Assembly (NCBI RefSeq): GCF_016065055.1
Contig: NZ_CP065856.1
Span: 3,905,836-3,969,835, forward strand
Direction: 5' to 3'
DNA: 64,000 nt
From: Halosimplex litoreum
GTDB taxonomy: Archaea; Halobacteriota; Halobacteria; Halobacteriales; Haloarculaceae
Positions 61,547 to 64,000 of this stretch are shown here, in pieces (position 1 is the stretch's first letter; every line of letters starts with the position of its first letter). Below the pieces are notes generated by a model, which was not told the origin of the DNA, made no database searches, and worked only from the letters and a program-made list of their open reading frames with translations. The position numbers and the translations under genes are program-made.

Positions 61547-62404
61547 ATGTTGCGGACGACCGGCCTCACGAAGCAGTTCGGCGGCCTCACCGCCGTCGAC
61601 GAGGTGGACTTCGAGCTGGGCGACGAGCTGTGCTCGCTTATCGGCCCGAACGGCGCCGGCAAGACGACGTTTTTCGACCTGCTGACCGGCGCGCTCGAAC
61701 CCACCCGCGGGACGATCGAGTTGCGTCGCGGCGGGAGCGACGACAGTGGCAGAGCGAGCGATGCTGCCGGCGGAGCCAGCGACGGCTGGGTCGACGTGAC
61801 CGACGCCTCGCCGGACGAGACGGCTGCGATGGGAATCCATCGGTCGTACCAGATCACGAACGTCTTCCCCACGCTGTCGGTGCTGGAGAACGTCCGGATC
61901 GCCGCCCAGGCTGCCGGCGACGACGCCGCGACGTTCTGGCGCAACGTCGGCGCCTACGACGAGTACGTCGCGGAGGCTCGGGATATCCTTGACCGGGTCG
62001 GGCTGGCTCACCGCGCCGACGACGTGGCGGAGAACCTCAGCCACGGGGCCAGCCGCCAGCTCGAGGTCGCCGTGGCGCTGGCGGGCGATCCGGACGTGCT
62101 CCTGCTGGACGAACCGAACGCGGGCGTCTCCTCCGAGAGCGTCGACGACATCGTCGCGCTCATCGAGGACGTGGCCGCGGACCACGCCGTCCTGCTGGTC
62201 GAGCACAACATGGACATCGTCATGGAGGTCTCGGACCGCGTGGTGGTCCTCAACCAGGGCGCGGTCATCGCCGACGGCGAGCCCGAAGCGGTCCGCGAGG
62301 ACCCCGCCGTTCAGGAGGCGTATCTCGGCGGCTACGAGCCCGGCGACCTGAATCGTCGCGGGGACGGGACCGCCGAACGGGACGACACGGGAGGGGTCGC
62401 GTGA
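61547..62404 (+). CDS. livG: ABC transporter ATP-binding protein, LivG type
   Basis: 285 residues from the ATG; GTG at 61541 overlapping the preceding stop is an alternative. Walker A is GPNGAGKTT, Walker [10 protein letters not shown], and the signature reads [15 protein letters not shown] instead of LSGGQ, as in LivG/UrtD-type ATPases. An insertion of about 25 Asp/Gly/Ala-rich residues lies between strands (about 65-90), a haloarchaeal-style acidic loop. It drives the importer together with LivF. Confidence 0.88.
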   Translation: MLRTTGLTKQFGGLTAVDEVDFELGDELCSLIGPNGAGKTTFFDLLTGALEPTRGTIELRRGGSDDSGRASDAAGGASDGWVDVTDASPDETAAMGIHRSYQITNVFPTLSVLENVRIAAQAAGDDAATFWRNVGAYDEYVAEARDILDRVGLAHRADDVAENLSHGASRQLEVAVALAGDPDVLLLDEPNAGVSSESVDDIVALIEDVAADHAVLLVEHNMDIVMEVSDRVVVLNQGAVIADGEPEAVREDPAVQEAYLGGYEPGDLNRRGDGTAERDDTGGVA

Positions 62405-62426
62405 GCGCGCGTCGACCGTCGGGGAG

Positions 62427-63134
62427 GTGCGCGACGTGACCCTCCTCGAACTCGACGGCGTGGAGACGTACTACGGCGAGAGCCACGTCCTCGAAGGCGT
62501 CACGCTCTCCGTCGACGAGGGTGAGGTGGTCGCGCTGGTCGGGCGCAACGGCGTCGGCAAGACGACGACGTTGCGGTCTATCCTCCAGTTGACCCCGCCT
62601 CGGGAGGGAACGATCACGTACCGCGACGAGCAGTTGGTCGGCCTGGAGACCCACGCGGTCGCCGAGCGCGGCGTCGGCTGGATCCCCGAGGACCGCCGTA
62701 TCTTCTCGCAGCTCACCGTCGCCGAGAACGTCCGCGTGGCGGTACCCGACGGCGCCGACACCGGCGAACGGGTCGCGACCGTCTACGACACCTTCCCGAT
62801 CCTCGAAGAGCGCCGCGACCAGGAGGCTGGCACGCTCTCGGGTGGCCAGCAACAGATGCTCGCGCTGGCCCGAGGGCTCGTCGGCGAGAACGACCTGCTG
62901 CTGGTCGACGAACCCAGCGAGGGCCTGGCCCCACAGATCGTCGCCGACGTGGCCGAGGCGCTGGCCGACGCCGCGACCGAGACGACGCTCCTGCTCGTCG
63001 AGCAGAACCTCCCGCTGGCGCTGGATCTGGCCGACCGCTTCTACGTCCTCGACAAGGGGCGGGTCGTCGACGACGGCGACACCGCCGACGTGTCCGCCGA
63101 CGACGAACGGCTCAGGAGGTACCTCTCCGCATGA
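62427..63134 (+). CDS. livF: ABC transporter ATP-binding protein, LivF type
   Basis: 235 residues from a GTG (another GTG lies 9 nt in). ELDGVETYYGESHVLEGV, Walker A GRNGVGKTT, GVGWIPEDRRIFSQLT, the signature LSGGQQQMLALARGL and LLLVDEPSEGLAPQ are all LivF hallmarks. It is 22 bp after livG and its stop overlaps the permease start. Confidence 0.92.
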   Translation: MRDVTLLELDGVETYYGESHVLEGVTLSVDEGEVVALVGRNGVGKTTTLRSILQLTPPREGTITYRDEQLVGLETHAVAERGVGWIPEDRRIFSQLTVAENVRVAVPDGADTGERVATVYDTFPILEERRDQEAGTLSGGQQQMLALARGLVGENDLLLVDEPSEGLAPQIVADVAEALADAATETTLLLVEQNLPLALDLADRFYVLDKGRVVDDGDTADVSADDERLRRYLSA

Positions 63135-64000
63135 CGGCGAGCGCACTCGCTCCGGTCGCTGGGCCCCTCCAACACGGGGCCGAGCCGTTCGCAGCCGCCG
63201 CCATGCAGTTGAGCTTCGGTGAGGGGCTCCGGCAGTTCCTCGGCCCGGACACGCTCGTCAGCGTGGTCGTCGAGGGGCTGGCGAAGTCTGCCATCTACGT
63301 GATGATCGCCAGCGGGCTGACGCTCATCTTCGGCCTGATGGGCGTGTTGAACTTCGCGCACGGCTCGCTGACGATGATCGGCGCGTACCTCGCCGGCCTG
63401 GTCATGGTCACGCTCGTCGGGAGCGCCACGGGCGCCTGGACGCGCCTCGCACTGTTCTTCGTCGCGCTCGCTGCCGTCTTCGTCGCACTGGCGTTTCTGG
63501 GCGGTGTCATGGAGGTCGGGCTCGTCAGGCAGCTCTACGACCGGCCGCCGATCTACCAGATCCTCCTCACCTTCGGCCTGACGCTCGTGCTGGAGGAACT
63601 CGTCCGGATCGTCGTCCTGTTCTACGGGCTCCAGCCCATCTCGGAGTGGCGGGCCGCGCTGGGGACGCGGCCGGCGATCCTCTCGGCAGAGCAGTCGATC
63701 GGCCCGCTCTCGGTCCGCGGGCTGGCCCTGTTCGAGATCGCCCTCGGCGCGGCGACCGTCCTCGGCATCTGGGCCTTCCTGACTCGTACCCGCTACGGAC
63801 TGTACATCCGCGCGGGCAGCGAGGACGCGGAGATGGCCGAGGCGCTCGGGATCGACGTGCGCCGCGTGTTCACATTCGTGTTCGCGCTCGGTGCCGGCGT
63901 CGCGGGCGCCGCCGGTGCCCTGCTGATGTGGGACCCCGTCTGGGGCGCGAACGTCCCGCTGGCGGCCGAGACGCTGCTTCCGGCGTTCGTCGTCGTCATC
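63131..64000 (+). CDS. livH: Branched-chain amino acid-type ABC permease, LivH (partial)
   Basis: At least 290 residues; it runs off the right edge with no stop. It starts at the ATG overlapping the livF stop. After a short N-terminus, membrane helices carry SAIYVMIASGLTLIFGLMGV, LNFAHGSLTMIGAYL, YQILLTFGLTLVLEELVRI and AGSEDAEMAEALGIDVRRV, the LivH EAA-loop region. It forms the channel with a LivM partner expected just beyond the window. Confidence 0.92.
   Translation, partial: MTASALAPVAGPLQHGAEPFAAAAMQLSFGEGLRQFLGPDTLVSVVVEGLAKSAIYVMIASGLTLIFGLMGVLNFAHGSLTMIGAYLAGLVMVTLVGSATGAWTRLALFFVALAAVFVALAFLGGVMEVGLVRQLYDRPPIYQILLTFGLTLVLEELVRIVVLFYGLQPISEWRAALGTRPAILSAEQSIGPLSVRGLALFEIALGAATVLGIWAFLTRTRYGLYIRAGSEDAEMAEALGIDVRRVFTFVFALGAGVAGAAGALLMWDPVWGANVPLAAETLLPAFVVVI

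Overview
The window is high-GC chromosomal DNA from an extremely halophilic archaeon (class Halobacteria). Supporting signs are strongly acidic predicted proteins, GC-ending codons, many leaderless genes with a TATA-like box 24-30 nt before an ATG or GTG, Tat-plus-lipobox signals, halocyanin-type and Bat-type proteins, a haloarchaeal glycerol (glp) locus and an Orc1/Cdc6-like ATPase. Genus is not determinable here; gene content looks to me like the Haloarcula/Halosimplex side of the class, which is only an impression. I saw no rRNA, tRNA, CRISPR array or intact insertion sequence.

Layout. 1-4.3 kb: start of an M20 amidohydrolase, a TRIC/UPF0126 membrane protein, a GATase1-like protein, a tyrosine recombinase coupled to a small DNA-binding-like gene, and a two-helix membrane protein. 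4.3-6.95 kb: about 2.66 kb with no credible gene but several inverted repeats. 7-7.7 kb: a Nudix hydrolase and an opposite-strand 56-residue ORF.

7.8-31 kb is a large sugar and surface-glycan region: oxidoreductase, epimerase, flippase, an exported PQQ-type sugar dehydrogenase, a sugar nucleotidyltransferase with GlmS, a LamG lipoprotein coupled to a beta-helix protein with a phage-tail-like N-terminus, a GINT1-like propeller protein, a second beta-helix protein carried on a Tat lipoprotein signal, five glycosyltransferases (two GT4-GT2 pairs plus one GT2), a large polytopic membrane protein, a cupredoxin and a UDP-sugar epimerase. Small membrane proteins, a dolichyl-phosphate-type GT2 with an extra N-terminal domain and a DUF1616 protein follow to 35.8 kb.

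35.9-59 kb is mainly sensing and central carbon metabolism: a transducer-like protein lacking the kinase-binding hairpin tip, KDG kinase, TrkH, pyruvate kinase preceded by a likely 12-codon leaderless leader peptide, a ROK sugar kinase, an Orc1/Cdc6-like ATPase, the divergent glycerol locus (putative transporter-glpK / glpABC), a universal stress protein, PEP carboxylase, an alpha/beta hydrolase and an acyl-CoA synthetase. 59.2-64 kb holds a Bat-type regulator and a Liv-type ABC importer (binding protein, two ATPases, permease running off the end).

How it fits together: the first half builds and exports sugars for a cell-surface glycan; the second half feeds glycerol and keto-deoxy sugars into triose phosphate, PEP and pyruvate (GlpK/GlpABC, KdgK, Pyk, Ppc). 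The most novel-looking points are the LamG/beta-helix/propeller block, the tip-less transducer, the pyk leader peptide and the ORF-free 2.66 kb.
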